Of a stretch of DNA of 64,000 nucleotides, positions 1-8,655 are shown piece by piece. Within the stretch, counting starts at the first letter, position 1; the number at the start of each line of letters is the position of its first letter. The position numbers were made by a program, and so were the translations under genes. Origin of the DNA: Saprospiraceae bacterium (lineage in GTDB: Bacteria; Bacteroidota; Bacteroidia; Chitinophagales; Saprospiraceae); contig JANQQI010000009.1 in assembly GCA_028285085.1 (NCBI GenBank), forward strand, positions 62,001 to 126,000, given 5' to 3'. Under the pieces are notes generated by a model. That model was not told the origin of the DNA and made no database searches. It saw nothing but the letters and a program-made list of their open reading frames with translations.

Positions 1-2
1 AC

Positions 3-92
3 TCCAAAAAATTGGTTGCTACTGTAAAGGAAAAACAAACAAAAAAAGAAACAAGGATTTCAGGGAAAGAATATGCGGGGGTGGCCTATTGA
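3..92 (+). CDS. possible 3' tail of an unidentified gene
   Basis: An open frame runs from the left edge to a TGA at 90-92 and encodes a lysine-rich tail ending in GKEYAGVAY. It is in a different frame from the reverse transcriptase fragment that follows. A second frame (from base 2 to about 171) is also open here, so the choice is not secure. I recognise no family. It may be the C-terminus of a gene whose body lies left of the window. Confidence 0.2.
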   Translation, partial: SKKLVATVKEKQTKKETRISGKEYAGVAY

Positions 93-129
93 AGCCTCAC
101 ACTGAATATGAAAAAAAATTGTTAAAGGA

Positions 130-732
130 ATGGGCAAAGGTATTCCTCAAGGTCTTCCCATTAGTGCTTTTTTAGCAAATCTATACTTATTAGATTTTGA
201 TATCAAAGTACTAAGAAAAGTACAATCATTTGGTGGTTTGTACCGAAGATATTCTGATGACATCATCGTACTTTGTCCAGAAGAAGCAAAAGATGAAATA
301 AAAAAATACTTAACTGACGAAATAAAAAATAAGTATTATTTAGAAATAAATGACGAAAAAACCGAAACTTCAATTTTCCGGGAAGCTGAAGATGGTTCAA
401 TAATCAATCTTGAAAAACCTCTAAGGTATTTAGGGTTTGAGCTCAATGAAAATGGTATTTATCTAAAATCATCCACTTTAGCGAAATACTATCGGCGAAT
501 GAAAACTCATGTAAAAGGATGCACTTATAAGACTAAGCAAATGAGAAAGTATGTCGATAAAAATGAAGTTATGTGGACGTCTCGGATAAGAAGAAAATAC
601 TCAACAAAAGGAATAAGAAATTTTCTTTCATATGCCAAAAATGCGGCAAGGATTATGGGCAATCAGAAAATTTTAAAACAAATTAAGAATCATCGCAAAC
701 TGCTTCATGAGTATATTCAACTGAAGCGCTAA
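130..732 (+). pseudogene. reverse transcriptase fragment lacking its N-terminal half
   Basis: This 200-residue frame begins abruptly at the GIPQGLPIS block (RT motif 4) and continues with YRRYSDDIIVLC, the catalytic motif 5, here YSDD rather than the YADD common in group II introns and retrons. It continues through a RYLGFELNENG motif 6/7 region to a natural-looking basic C-terminus. Motifs 1-3 and the first catalytic Asp are absent, and the in-frame upstream sequence has stops at 103-111, so this is a 5'-truncated remnant. The YSDD box, the IPQGLPIS block and the lack of a maturase or HNH domain suggest an unknown-group/Abi-type (defence-associated) RT rather than an intron RT, but that subfamily call is an inference. 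It should be inactive as polymerase. No partner gene is intact nearby. Confidence 0.7.
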
Positions 733-966
733 TATCCTTAGCGTAGAGGAGTATCTTAGCAGAGTAGTAGGTGAAGCACCCTTCCCACCCATTTTCTTAC
801 AAAGCCTCCAAGAGACATTCCGTATGTAGGTAGCATATCTTAGTGTCCTGTCGACAATAGCTTTTTCACTTTTGTCATAGCCTACGATGATATCAAAAAC
901 GTAGTCGTTACCTGAACCAACAGTCCCAATATTTAATCCATCTTCAAATGAATCAACAAAAATTTG
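673..966 (-). pseudogene. opposite-strand coding relic, unknown family
   Basis: Read on the minus strand, 966 to 673 is open for about 97 codons with protein-like composition, including VFDIIVGYDKSEKAIVDRTL and YIRNVSWRLCKKMGG. It has no proper start: the codon just upstream is TAA. The last 20 codons overlap the 3' end of the RT fragment and may not be native. I do not recognise the family. The most likely reading is a 5'-truncated gene left by the same rearrangement that beheaded the RT. A chance open frame is possible but would not be expected to look this regular. Confidence 0.4.
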
Positions 967-1248
967 TTAAAAGACTAATAGTAGCGCATGACTAACGTAT
1001 TCTGACCTAATTATTTAACCGCGGTTCCTTTTGGGTTATCTCAAAGTTTTCAAGCTTGCTTAAGGTAGTAAGCTTTGAGAATAATGGGATATCACCAAAG
1101 GATCATCACCTTACATTAGGTATCCCATATATCTAAGAAGATCAGCTTTGCCTCTCTTTACAACTTTGCTCCCCATATCAGTCCCACTTTTAAGGCTAAT
1201 CATAAAAATATGGCAAGTCCGATTGTAATTCCCCCAACTTTATAGTAA
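967..1248. other. non-coding stretch before the ars-type operon
   Basis: The interval between the relic and the ArsR gene is AT-rich and has no open frame with protein-like composition. I see no tRNA, terminator or repeat in it. The promoter of the arsR-like operon should lie near its right end. Confidence 0.4.
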
Positions 1249-1258
1249 TATTGCAATA
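1249..1258. promoter_or_regulatory. candidate ArsR-family operator
   Basis: TATTGCAATA is a perfect 10-bp palindrome 19 bp upstream of the ArsR start codon. A related half (GATTGTAAT) lies about 20 bp further upstream. ArsR/SmtB repressors usually bind AT-rich palindromes overlapping their own promoter, so autoregulation here is a reasonable inference. A short AT-rich palindrome can also arise by chance. Confidence 0.35.
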
Positions 1259-1277
1259 AACAAATAGAGCTCATCAA

Positions 1278-1607
1278 ATGGGATTGACAAAAACCGAAAA
1301 TTTCACCAATCAACAGAATGAACTGGCTCAATTGGCAAAGGCGTTGGCTCACCCTGCTCGCATCGCGATTATTCAGCATTTATTGAAAGTCAATCAATGC
1401 ATTGGTGGTGATATCGTGAATGAAGTATCGCTAGCGCAACCTACCATCTCTCGCCATTTAAAAGAGCTAAAAAATATCGGCATCATCAAAGGGACGATTG
1501 AAGGAACGAGTATTAATTATTGTATAGATGCCAAAAGATGGCGAGCCATCCAAGAGTTGTTCAATGGATTATTTGATACTTATGTGCTAGACAGAGATTG
1601 TTGCTAA
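1278..1607 (+). CDS. ArsR-family winged-helix transcriptional regulator
   Basis: A 109-residue protein with the ArsR fold: helix KALAHPARIAIIQHLL at 21-36 and recognition helix LAQPTISRHLKELKNIGII at about 52-70, followed by the beta-hairpin wing. It lacks the classical ELCVCDL metal site. Its cysteines are C41, C82 and a C-terminal pair C108-C109, so a different thiol site may sense arsenite or antimonite. It is the first gene of a three-gene operon with a DUF6428-like and an arsenate-reductase-like protein, which points to arsenic control and autoregulation. The inducer is inferred from neighbours. The family call is secure. Confidence 0.88.
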   Translation: MGLTKTENFTNQQNELAQLAKALAHPARIAIIQHLLKVNQCIGGDIVNEVSLAQPTISRHLKELKNIGIIKGTIEGTSINYCIDAKRWRAIQELFNGLFDTYVLDRDCC

Positions 1608-1668
1608 TTTTTTGATTGAAGAGACGATAATATTGTTACAAATAAATAATTGGATCAAAACCCAGAAA

Positions 1669-2139
1669 ATGAAACTATCCATATTAAAAGATAAATTAAC
1701 GCAAGTCGAAGCAGTAGAATTTCTCCTCCCAAATGGTGAAACCGTTCCTGCACACTATCATGTCACGGAAGTTGGGCAAGTCACTAAGCATTTCATTGAT
1801 TGCGGTGGAACAGTCCGAGAAGAAAAAGTCGTCAACTTTCAATTGTGGTTCGCCAATGATGTTGAACATCGGTTAATGCCACAAAAATTATTAAGCATCA
1901 TTGCTATAGCCGAAGAAAAACTAGGGCTGCAAGATGCAGAAATAGAAGTGGAGTATCAAACAGATACTATTGGAAAATATGGATTGCAATTCGAGAATGG
2001 TCAATTCCAACTTACCAACAAAATGACGGATTGCCTCGCCCCGGAGAAGTGCAATATTCCTGCTCAAAAGAATACATTTAATCTCTCAGAGCTGGTGGTT
2101 CAGAATAATTCATGTACCCCCGGTAGTGGTTGCTGCTAG
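1669..2139 (+). CDS. DUF6428-like protein of the arsenic operon
   Basis: I choose the ATG at 1669 (product MKLSILKDKLTQVEAVEFLLPNG, 156 residues); an upstream TTG at 1612 would add 19 residues immediately after the arsR stop but is less likely. The core (FLLPNGETVPAHYHVTEVG, HFIDCGGTVREE, LQLWFANDVEHR-like) matches the small DUF6428 family that in Bacteroidota sits between arsR and an arsenate reductase. The tail is cysteine-rich (TDCLAPEKC, NSCTPGSGCC), which would suit metalloid or metal binding, but no activity is known to me. It is co-transcribed with its neighbours. Confidence 0.7.
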   Translation: MKLSILKDKLTQVEAVEFLLPNGETVPAHYHVTEVGQVTKHFIDCGGTVREEKVVNFQLWFANDVEHRLMPQKLLSIIAIAEEKLGLQDAEIEVEYQTDTIGKYGLQFENGQFQLTNKMTDCLAPEKCNIPAQKNTFNLSELVVQNNSCTPGSGCC

Positions 2140-2165
2140 TTATTAATTTTTTATAAACTATAAAC

Positions 2166-2864
2166 ATGAAACCATTTTTCATAGCATTAATAACCTTACT
2201 TTTTTCAAATTACTCAATAGATCAATCCACGCAAACCACCATGACCGAAAAAATTGAACTGCTACTTGGGCAAGATCATCTCATTAGCAAAGAAAGAAAA
2301 AAAGAGCTACAAGATTTAGCGAATGAAATATACCGCCAACAAAAAGAAATGTCGTTTTCAAAATTAACCTTTGTCTGTACGCATAATTCACGGCGAAGTC
2401 AACTGTCACAAGTCTGGTTTTGGCAGGGACTAGAGTATTTCGACATCAAAGGCATTAGTTCTTACTCCGGGGGAACCGAAGCCACTGCTTTTAATCACAG
2501 AATGGTAGGTGCATTACAGCGATTTGGATTTAATATTCTAAAGCTAGATGAATCTGCCAATCCCAAATACTTAATTCGCTCGGGCGCTGCTGAGGAGCGA
2601 GAAATGTTGCTTTTTTCTAAGAAATTTGCAGACGGTTTTAATCCGCAAAAAGATTTCATTGCCGTTATGGTTTGTGGCCAAGCTGATGCAGAATGCCCTT
2701 TTGTTCCCGGGGCATATGCAAGGGTGTCACTGCCTTACGAAGATCCTAAGGTTGCGGATAATACAGATAAAGAAACCAAATCTTATGATGATAAGGTATT
2801 GGAGATTGGGCGAGAAATTCTATTTATGACTAAGCATTTAAAAAGCTTAAACGATAACCAATAA
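2166..2864 (+). CDS. low-molecular-weight phosphatase / arsenate reductase-like protein
   Basis: A 232-residue protein whose P-loop CTHNSRRS (71-78) follows a beta strand, as in LMW tyrosine phosphatases and thioredoxin-type ArsC; a later VMVCGQADAEC region gives further cysteines that could form the redox relay. The helical region KERKKELQDLANEIYRQQKE (about 42-61) before the P-loop is typical of the Bacteroidota subfamily. The first 18 residues are hydrophobic and resemble a signal peptide, which is odd for a thioredoxin-coupled enzyme; the Met at codon 26 (2241) is an alternative cytosolic start. It ends the ars-type operon before a strong terminator. No Acr3/ArsB efflux gene follows, so the operon looks incomplete. 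Confidence 0.75.
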   Translation: MKPFFIALITLLFSNYSIDQSTQTTMTEKIELLLGQDHLISKERKKELQDLANEIYRQQKEMSFSKLTFVCTHNSRRSQLSQVWFWQGLEYFDIKGISSYSGGTEATAFNHRMVGALQRFGFNILKLDESANPKYLIRSGAAEEREMLLFSKKFADGFNPQKDFIAVMVCGQADAECPFVPGAYARVSLPYEDPKVADNTDKETKSYDDKVLEIGREILFMTKHLKSLNDNQ

Positions 2865-2942
2865 GAAAATCAATTATTGCTGCTCATAAAAAGTATAGCG
2901 TTCAGCTCTTTCTTGAGACGCAAGCTAATTTTTAGTAAGTTG

Positions 2943-2970
2943 AGCCAATCTGTAATGGATTGGCTTTTTT
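2943..2970 (+). terminator. rho-independent terminator of the ars-type operon
   Basis: An 8-bp perfect stem AGCCAATC/GATTGGCT (2943-2950 with 2958-2965) with a 7-nt loop is followed by a T run. It lies 78 bp after the phosphatase stop codon and 48 bp before the end of the convergent response-regulator gene. Confidence 0.85.
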
Positions 2971-3018
2971 ATTTTCGGATAGGAGGCACTCGCTATTACT
3001 TCGAGATATCTCCTTTGC

Positions 3019-3750
3019 TTAGACAATTAGTCTTCTAATATTATCCAGATAGGATCTACTCACTTTTACCACATCCTCATTTTTCATCACCACTTCATAA
3101 CTTGAAGGGTAGGAATACACTTCTTTAACACAGGTAATATTGATTATTGTGGAGCGATGTACTCTAATAAACTGCTGTGGGTTTAGTTTTTCTTCCAGCT
3201 TAGAAATACCGTAGCTGCTCAAATAAGAACCGTTCGTAGTCGTTAATCTGGCATAATTTCCTTCTGCCTTGATTTGAATAATTTGGTCCGTAGGTATATT
3301 TATCAACTTATTTTTGACCGATACCAGTATATTGATCAAATAAGACTCTTGTTCATTCAAAGAATTGACCAGCGTTTGAATTTGCGAAAGATAGCCCTTT
3401 GAATTGGTCATCAGCTTCTGAATAGCTTCATCAAAACGCTCCTTTTTAAATGGTTTTAATAGATAATCCACCGCATGGACCTCAAAGGCTTTCAGCGCAT
3501 ATTGGTCGTAAGCTGTCGAAAAAATAACCTGCGGCATTTCTTCCAAACGTTTTAATACTTCAAAACCCGTTAATCCAGGCATTTGGATATCCAGGAAAAT
3601 CAAATCTGGCTTAAAAGTATTAATAGCCGTTACCGCATCTACCCCATTATTACATTCTTCCAATAAGACTAGATCTTCATAATCCTCAAGAAATTCTTTA
3701 ATGAGTGAACGAGCCGGGGCTTCGTCGTCTATAATAATTACTTTTTTCAT
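3019..3750 (-). CDS. LytTR-family response regulator
   Basis: A 243-residue protein with a receiver domain (acidic pair in IIIDDE, phospho-acceptor D54 in LIFLDIQMP, switch residues around FSTAYDQYALKAF, K99 in DYLLKPF) and a C-terminal LytTR DNA-binding domain (about 140-243, with RVHRSTIINI and YSSYEVVM-type strands). The start codon overlaps the end of the upstream histidine kinase gene by 4 bp, so the pair is translationally coupled and forms a LytS/LytR-type system. Targets cannot be told from sequence; the divergent barrel-protein gene at 5003 is a possible candidate. Family assignment is secure. Confidence 0.92.
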   Translation of the reverse strand: MKKVIIIDDEAPARSLIKEFLEDYEDLVLLEECNNGVDAVTAINTFKPDLIFLDIQMPGLTGFEVLKRLEEMPQVIFSTAYDQYALKAFEVHAVDYLLKPFKKERFDEAIQKLMTNSKGYLSQIQTLVNSLNEQESYLINILVSVKNKLINIPTDQIIQIKAEGNYARLTTTNGSYLSSYGISKLEEKLNPQQFIRVHRSTIINITCVKEVYSYPSSYEVVMKNEDVVKVSRSYLDNIRRLIV

Positions 3751-4796
3751 AACGATTTTATTTCATCACCTATGGGAAGGGCAAACGTTACACTTAATCC
3801 TTTAGGGGTATTATTTATCAATTCAATTCCGCTGCCATACATTTTTTGTAAACGCTCATTGGTATTAGATAAACCAACGCCACGTTTTAATAAATTCTCC
3901 TTCTGCTGGTCACCAATTCCTGCACCTGTATCATGGACCACAATTTCCAGTGACTTATTTACTCTTCGGATGTATATAGAAATTTTTCCACCCTCAATCA
4001 ATGGAGAGATGCCATGCTTAACAGAGTTCTCTATAATGGGCTGGATAAGCATCGGTGGAATTTTTGCATCCAATATTTCTTCCTCGACATTAATTTCAAA
4101 TAATAATCTATCTCCAAAGCGCTCTTTTTCCAAGTCAAGATATTTTTCGACAAACTCTAATTCTTCCCTTACCATGACGAGCTCTTCTCGCGAGGCCTTT
4201 AACTGATAGCGAAATAAATCCGAGAGTTTATTAACCATATCCCGGGCATTTTTGGCCGAAGTGGGAATAGCGGCATTGATCGTATTGAAAACATTGTACA
4301 AAAAATGAGGGTTCAATTGCGCCTTCAATGCAGATAATTCACTTTGCAGGTTCAACTTACTTAATTGAGTAGCCAACAATTGTTGTTCTTTTAATTTTTT
4401 GTAATAATCAACAAGGTGAAAGAAGCCAAACTGAACAATATAAAAAAGTGCCGTGATATAGCCATCCCAGATGAGTCGAGAGCCCTGTGCCCTGCGCATG
4501 CCCAGATGATCACAAATCATATAATAAATCCACATCCAGAGAATAACAAAAAGGGGAAGAGCCACTAAATGGATCAACAATTTTTTCCAGAAGGCAATCG
4601 ATTCATATTTTCTAAATATCAACCACCAAATCGGAATGGTAAGCAATCCTTTTATGAGATGATTCAAGCCCACACCCTTAAGTTGATAATACCACCAGCC
4701 GGTATCAAGCACTAAAGCAATGTAATATACGGTAGCCAAAGAGCAGTATAAGGCAAGTGCTTGGGCTATTTCTCGTTGGAAGACTTTAGAAAGCAT
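3747..4796 (-). CDS. LytS-type sensor histidine kinase
   Basis: A 349-residue membrane kinase: about four transmembrane helices in residues 1-130 with short loops and no extracytoplasmic sensor domain, then a coiled linker, the His_kinase box LNPHFLYNVFNTI with H164, and a HATPase domain with an N-box (MLIQPIIENSVKHGI) and G-box (HDTGAGIG, GVGLSNTNERL). This is the compact architecture of Bacteroidota kinases that partner LytTR regulators. It precedes and overlaps its regulator gene. The signal it senses is unknown; the lack of a periplasmic domain suggests a membrane-embedded or protein ligand. Confidence 0.9.
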   Translation of the reverse strand: MLSKVFQREIAQALALYCSLATVYYIALVLDTGWWYYQLKGVGLNHLIKGLLTIPIWWLIFRKYESIAFWKKLLIHLVALPLFVILWMWIYYMICDHLGMRRAQGSRLIWDGYITALFYIVQFGFFHLVDYYKKLKEQQLLATQLSKLNLQSELSALKAQLNPHFLYNVFNTINAAIPTSAKNARDMVNKLSDLFRYQLKASREELVMVREELEFVEKYLDLEKERFGDRLLFEINVEEEILDAKIPPMLIQPIIENSVKHGISPLIEGGKISIYIRRVNKSLEIVVHDTGAGIGDQQKENLLKRGVGLSNTNERLQKMYGSGIELINNTPKGLSVTFALPIGDEIKSL

Positions 4797-5002
4797 CTCT
4801 GTATTATTCGTTTAATATCCTCGATTCACAAATATGCAATGCCACAGGCAGTATGCCAAATACAATCGGACGAACTGCAATATAAGCGTGTGAACTGATT
4901 TCATGTAGTTGAAAGGTCTATTTAGCAGTTGGACATAAACGACTACTACCGCACCTAAAGAACGCATTCCTTTGTACCATCATTCATTAAAAGACAGATT
5001 CA

Positions 5003-6328
5003 ATGAATCCATTTAGAACTTACCACAAAGCAATATGCACCTTTTTAATGTCTATAGGGGTCTGTTTAGGTTTATCAGGGCAGGATGTCCATACCCAAAG
5101 TCAAAAACAGGATGACTACTCTAGTCAAAACCTCCCAAATGAGAAAAGTAAAGGCGACAACAAAGTAACAATACCTCAGCTGTTTTTCTCAGGAATCTTG
5201 GTTCAGAATGAAGGACGACAGCAAGTTTGGTACATTCCCTCATTATTTGAACAATTCCCTGCTAATACGGTCGAGGGATTTGTCTTCAACCCTCATGTAT
5301 CAGTCACACGGCATTTGAAAGATGGCAAATTTTATAATCTGAAACCTCATCTACGATACGGATTTGGGAATAAACGGCTGCAAGCACAGTTGTCCGCTCA
5401 GCTATACTACGCGCCTGCTCACAAAGCATCGATCCAGTTGTCTGGGGGAAGATTTGTCGAGCAATTTAATACCGATAGCCCCTTAAATGCATTGAACAAC
5501 ACCCTTTATACCTTCTTGAGCCAGGATAACTTTCTAAAAATATATGAGAAGGATTATTTGAAAATCAGTCACATCATCTCTCCCATAAAGGATGTCTTAC
5601 TAACAACTACTTTAAGTTGGAATAACCGAAAGCCATTGCAAAATCTTCCGAAGTACGATAAAGAAGATAGTGCATTCACTTCAAATACACCCATAAATAA
5701 CGAACTAGATAATACCAGTTTCAAAATGCATCAGGCGCTGCTTTGGAACGCACAATTGAGGTGGCAATTCGGGCATCAATACATTCGTCACCGAGGCGTC
5801 TTTAAATCCCTTAGTCCATATCCATCAATAACACTTTCTTATTCAGGCTCAGCAGATGGCGTGTTGGGATCAGATTTATCATATCAAAAAATTGCTCTTA
5901 AAATAACCCAAGATTTTAAAGTCGGTAAATGGGGATCAGGACAATTCTTTTTAGAAACGGGGGATTTCATTGCAAAGGATACACTAAGCTTTATTGATTT
6001 CAAGCATTTCAATGGAAATAGAACATTGTACAGCAAATTCAGAATCGGCGATTTTCAATTACTTGACTACTACCAGTATAGCACAACTAATTTTTATCTA
6101 CAGGTTCACTACGAACATCAAATGAATCCGCTTGCATTTGGAAAAAGGAAGGTAAGAATTCAACCAATCGTCAGTTTCAACTACTTATATACACCGAACG
6201 ATAACACTTATTGGGAATTAGGTATTGGCGCTAATATTTTCGGCTTGTGGCGGTTAGAGTTTTACAATAGCTGGAGAACAAGTAGCCACGAAAATTTTGG
6301 TGTTCGATTGGGCATCATTCTTAATTAA
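5003..6328 (+). CDS. outer-membrane beta-barrel protein, DUF5686-like C-terminal region
   Basis: A 441-residue exported protein with an N-terminal signal peptide (hydrophobic stretch about 10-25, then GQDVH). The rest is alternating amphipathic strands rich in Tyr, Phe and Gly, including LLDYYQYSTTNFYLQVHYEHQ and a terminal GLWRLEFYNSW / FGVRLGIILN block, which resembles the barrel half of DUF5686 proteins. Those normally carry an N-terminal carboxypeptidase-regulatory domain and exceed 800 residues, so this would be a barrel-only version. It is divergent from the LytS/LytR pair. Function is unknown; an envelope role is inferred. Confidence 0.6.
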   Translation: MNPFRTYHKAICTFLMSIGVCLGLSGQDVHTQSQKQDDYSSQNLPNEKSKGDNKVTIPQLFFSGILVQNEGRQQVWYIPSLFEQFPANTVEGFVFNPHVSVTRHLKDGKFYNLKPHLRYGFGNKRLQAQLSAQLYYAPAHKASIQLSGGRFVEQFNTDSPLNALNNTLYTFLSQDNFLKIYEKDYLKISHIISPIKDVLLTTTLSWNNRKPLQNLPKYDKEDSAFTSNTPINNELDNTSFKMHQALLWNAQLRWQFGHQYIRHRGVFKSLSPYPSITLSYSGSADGVLGSDLSYQKIALKITQDFKVGKWGSGQFFLETGDFIAKDTLSFIDFKHFNGNRTLYSKFRIGDFQLLDYYQYSTTNFYLQVHYEHQMNPLAFGKRKVRIQPIVSFNYLYTPNDNTYWELGIGANIFGLWRLEFYNSWRTSSHENFGVRLGIILN

Positions 6329-6399
6329 AATTCTTCCGCAAGATCAAAATTATTTAACGCAATACATTTTCAATTTTAACGATTTAAAAATTCCATAAA

Positions 6400-6786
6400 A
6401 TGAAAACCTTCAAATTTCTTTCAGTAATCGCAACCGCTTTTTTGATCATACTGTCTTATTTAATGCTAACGGTACCCAATCCGCTTGACCAGCAATACGA
6501 TAGCTTAGTACAAAAAATCATGATGGAAAAAAAATTTCATTCTGAGCAAGAAGCATTAAATGAATTTCCTGAATTAAAGACGCTTAAAAGCCAAATCCAG
6601 GATATTAAACAGATGCAATACGACATCCAGCAAACGACCCAAAATCCAATGCCTCCAAAAAAAGAAGAAAGTTCTGTGTTGATACATCAAGCCAAAAAAT
6701 TAAAGCTCATGCAGAAAGAAGTGTACTTTCAAATGGAGCAAATCCTTGATGAAATCACAGCAGAAAAAACGGTGGTCCAAATTTAA
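6400..6786 (+). CDS. hypothetical membrane-anchored helical protein
   Basis: A 128-residue protein with one N-terminal hydrophobic segment (about 5-25, FLSVIATAFLIILSYLML) followed by a charged, Gln/Lys/Glu-rich region predicted to be mostly helical or coiled coil. It begins 71 bp downstream of the barrel gene on the same strand and is probably co-transcribed with it. I recognise no family. The topology suggests a periplasmic helical rod anchored in the inner membrane, or a secreted protein if the segment is cleaved. Confidence 0.6.
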   Translation: MKTFKFLSVIATAFLIILSYLMLTVPNPLDQQYDSLVQKIMMEKKFHSEQEALNEFPELKTLKSQIQDIKQMQYDIQQTTQNPMPPKKEESSVLIHQAKKLKLMQKEVYFQMEQILDEITAEKTVVQI

Positions 6787-6842
6787 TGATCCCTGTCTAT
6801 TGCTTTTTTTATATGAGCCTATTAAATCATTAACCCACACCA

Positions 6843-8525
6843 TCAAAATTTCTCTACTTTAAACGCTTGCTGTTGTCCATTATAGCGAAGCTGTAAAAAA
6901 TAGATACCTGCAGGAAAATCGCTAATGTCTAGCGTATTTGAGTCCACAAGTGAGGATGATACGGAAAGTAAGCTCCGCCCCAGCAGATCAAATAGGTCAA
7001 GTTGATAGTTTTGTGGCCTATTATTAGACCATTCCAAATGTAATAGGCCATTGGTCGGATTGGGGAAAAGCTTGATGTTGTCAGGAAAATCGATGGCTGA
7101 GGTCGATGAAATGATGGCACAATCAGATGGAACCACTCCGGTGAAGCAAAGCGTGGAATCCGTAAAGTTGGTGCCCAAACTATCAGCGGCGTAGGGGGAT
7201 AGAACAGCGCCTTGCATGATGGTGTAAGAACCATTTGCGACATCCCAAGTTGGTTCGTCAATCTGGGTTTGAAAGGTCCAATCAGTTTCCTGACAACCGC
7301 TGTTGAGATCTTTATCCAATTTAACCAAGATAGGGTCACTCCAGGAACCGGGAAACTCATCGGTAAAGCCGGATAAGATATAGCCATTCCAATCTTCGCG
7401 AATCATTGGAAACTGACCTCCGGAGCCGTTGAACGAAGTGGCCTGAATCAAATCACCGTTGGAGGCATCCAGCACATAAAACAACCGCTTGGTAATATCC
7501 GCATTGGGATCGGGATAGCTGGTGGACTCCAAAGCCACTACCAAAGAATCGCCCTTCACCAAAATGGTAGAGGCCACATCGCTTAGATCGGGTGCGGAGC
7601 CACGGTATACTTTTGCCCAGAGAATATTACCATCTATATCCGTACGCATCACAAAAGCATCGACCAAAGCGTTGAAATCTTGCTTAGCCAGGGTCGTCAT
7701 GCCGGTCAGCACAAAACCACCGTCCGGCATCTCGGCGATATCAAAACCCGAGGTCTGATGATTGGTCTTTCCATAATACTTGATCCACTGGACATTGCCG
7801 TCCTCATCCGTACGCATCAAGCTCAACCAAATCCCATTATCATAAAATGACCGCCCGATAAACGTCAGATCACCGTTCTGTGCCTCCGTCACATCCCAGA
7901 TATTATCTAATCCCTGAGGATTGCCAAAGGTCTTCGTCCAAATAGTATCGCCCGTTACACTGGATATTTTTAAAGCATACATATCGGTATAAGGCCCAAA
8001 AAGATCGGTTCCGTAGGATTCCGTATTGCCAACGACTAAGAGATTGTCATCATCCAGTTTTAGCAAGCCTCGGCCAATATCATCCCAGTCCCCTCCGTAG
8101 GTGTTCCTCCAAATGGCTTCTCCTGCTGCGTTGGTTCGAACCACCAGCATATCCAAGCCCGTACCCAGCACGGTACTCATCATGACATAATCCCCGTCTT
8201 TGAGGACGGCAACTCGGGGATCGGTATTGTCGATATTGGTGGTAAACCCATATTTATGCATCCATTCTACTTCGCCCCGGCAATCCACTTTACAAAGAAA
8301 AGGCACTAAAGGCATATTAAACGGCGCCGGGCGATCTTCAAAGCCCGTAATGACATATCCCTGATCGGGCGTCGGTGCAACATCAAAGCAGGTCGTAAAA
8401 TGCTCGGTTTGAAAAAGCTTATGGTAAGTTTCTAATTGTGCTAGCAATGAAAATTGAAGAAGCGTACAAAATAGAATGGCCAAATAAGTCTTGATGAGAG
8501 CGGAGGTAAAAGTGATCCTTTTCAT
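6843..8525 (-). CDS. T9SS-sorted beta-propeller-like secreted protein
   Basis: The Met at 8525 (MKRITFTSALIKTYLAILF) gives a proper signal peptide and 560 residues; an upstream Met at 8570 is less likely. The middle consists of repeated strands of the form GDYVMMSTVLGTG, DNLLVVGNTESYG, GGFVLTGMTT, each about 50-60 residues apart, as in delta-60/propeller repeats. The C-terminus (IKLFPNPTNG, QLDLFDLLGRSLLS, LDISDFPAGIYFLQL, FKVEKF) is a classical type A T9SS sorting domain, so the protein should be exported and surface-attached or released. Its ligand is unknown. It converges on the gene ending at 6786. Confidence 0.85.
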   Translation of the reverse strand: MKRITFTSALIKTYLAILFCTLLQFSLLAQLETYHKLFQTEHFTTCFDVAPTPDQGYVITGFEDRPAPFNMPLVPFLCKVDCRGEVEWMHKYGFTTNIDNTDPRVAVLKDGDYVMMSTVLGTGLDMLVVRTNAAGEAIWRNTYGGDWDDIGRGLLKLDDDNLLVVGNTESYGTDLFGPYTDMYALKISSVTGDTIWTKTFGNPQGLDNIWDVTEAQNGDLTFIGRSFYDNGIWLSLMRTDEDGNVQWIKYYGKTNHQTSGFDIAEMPDGGFVLTGMTTLAKQDFNALVDAFVMRTDIDGNILWAKVYRGSAPDLSDVASTILVKGDSLVVALESTSYPDPNADITKRLFYVLDASNGDLIQATSFNGSGGQFPMIREDWNGYILSGFTDEFPGSWSDPILVKLDKDLNSGCQETDWTFQTQIDEPTWDVANGSYTIMQGAVLSPYAADSLGTNFTDSTLCFTGVVPSDCAIISSTSAIDFPDNIKLFPNPTNGLLHLEWSNNRPQNYQLDLFDLLGRSLLSVSSSLVDSNTLDISDFPAGIYFLQLRYNGQQQAFKVEKF

Positions 8526-8655
8526 GTAATTAGTCAGATTAAAGTTCTGGAATAAGAGGTCACTAAGCAAAGATGAAAGCTTAATGGATGTGGCCTAATA
8601 TAGAGGGAAAAGGTGATGTGGGGCCGAAATGGGGATGTGACAAATGTAGGACAGC

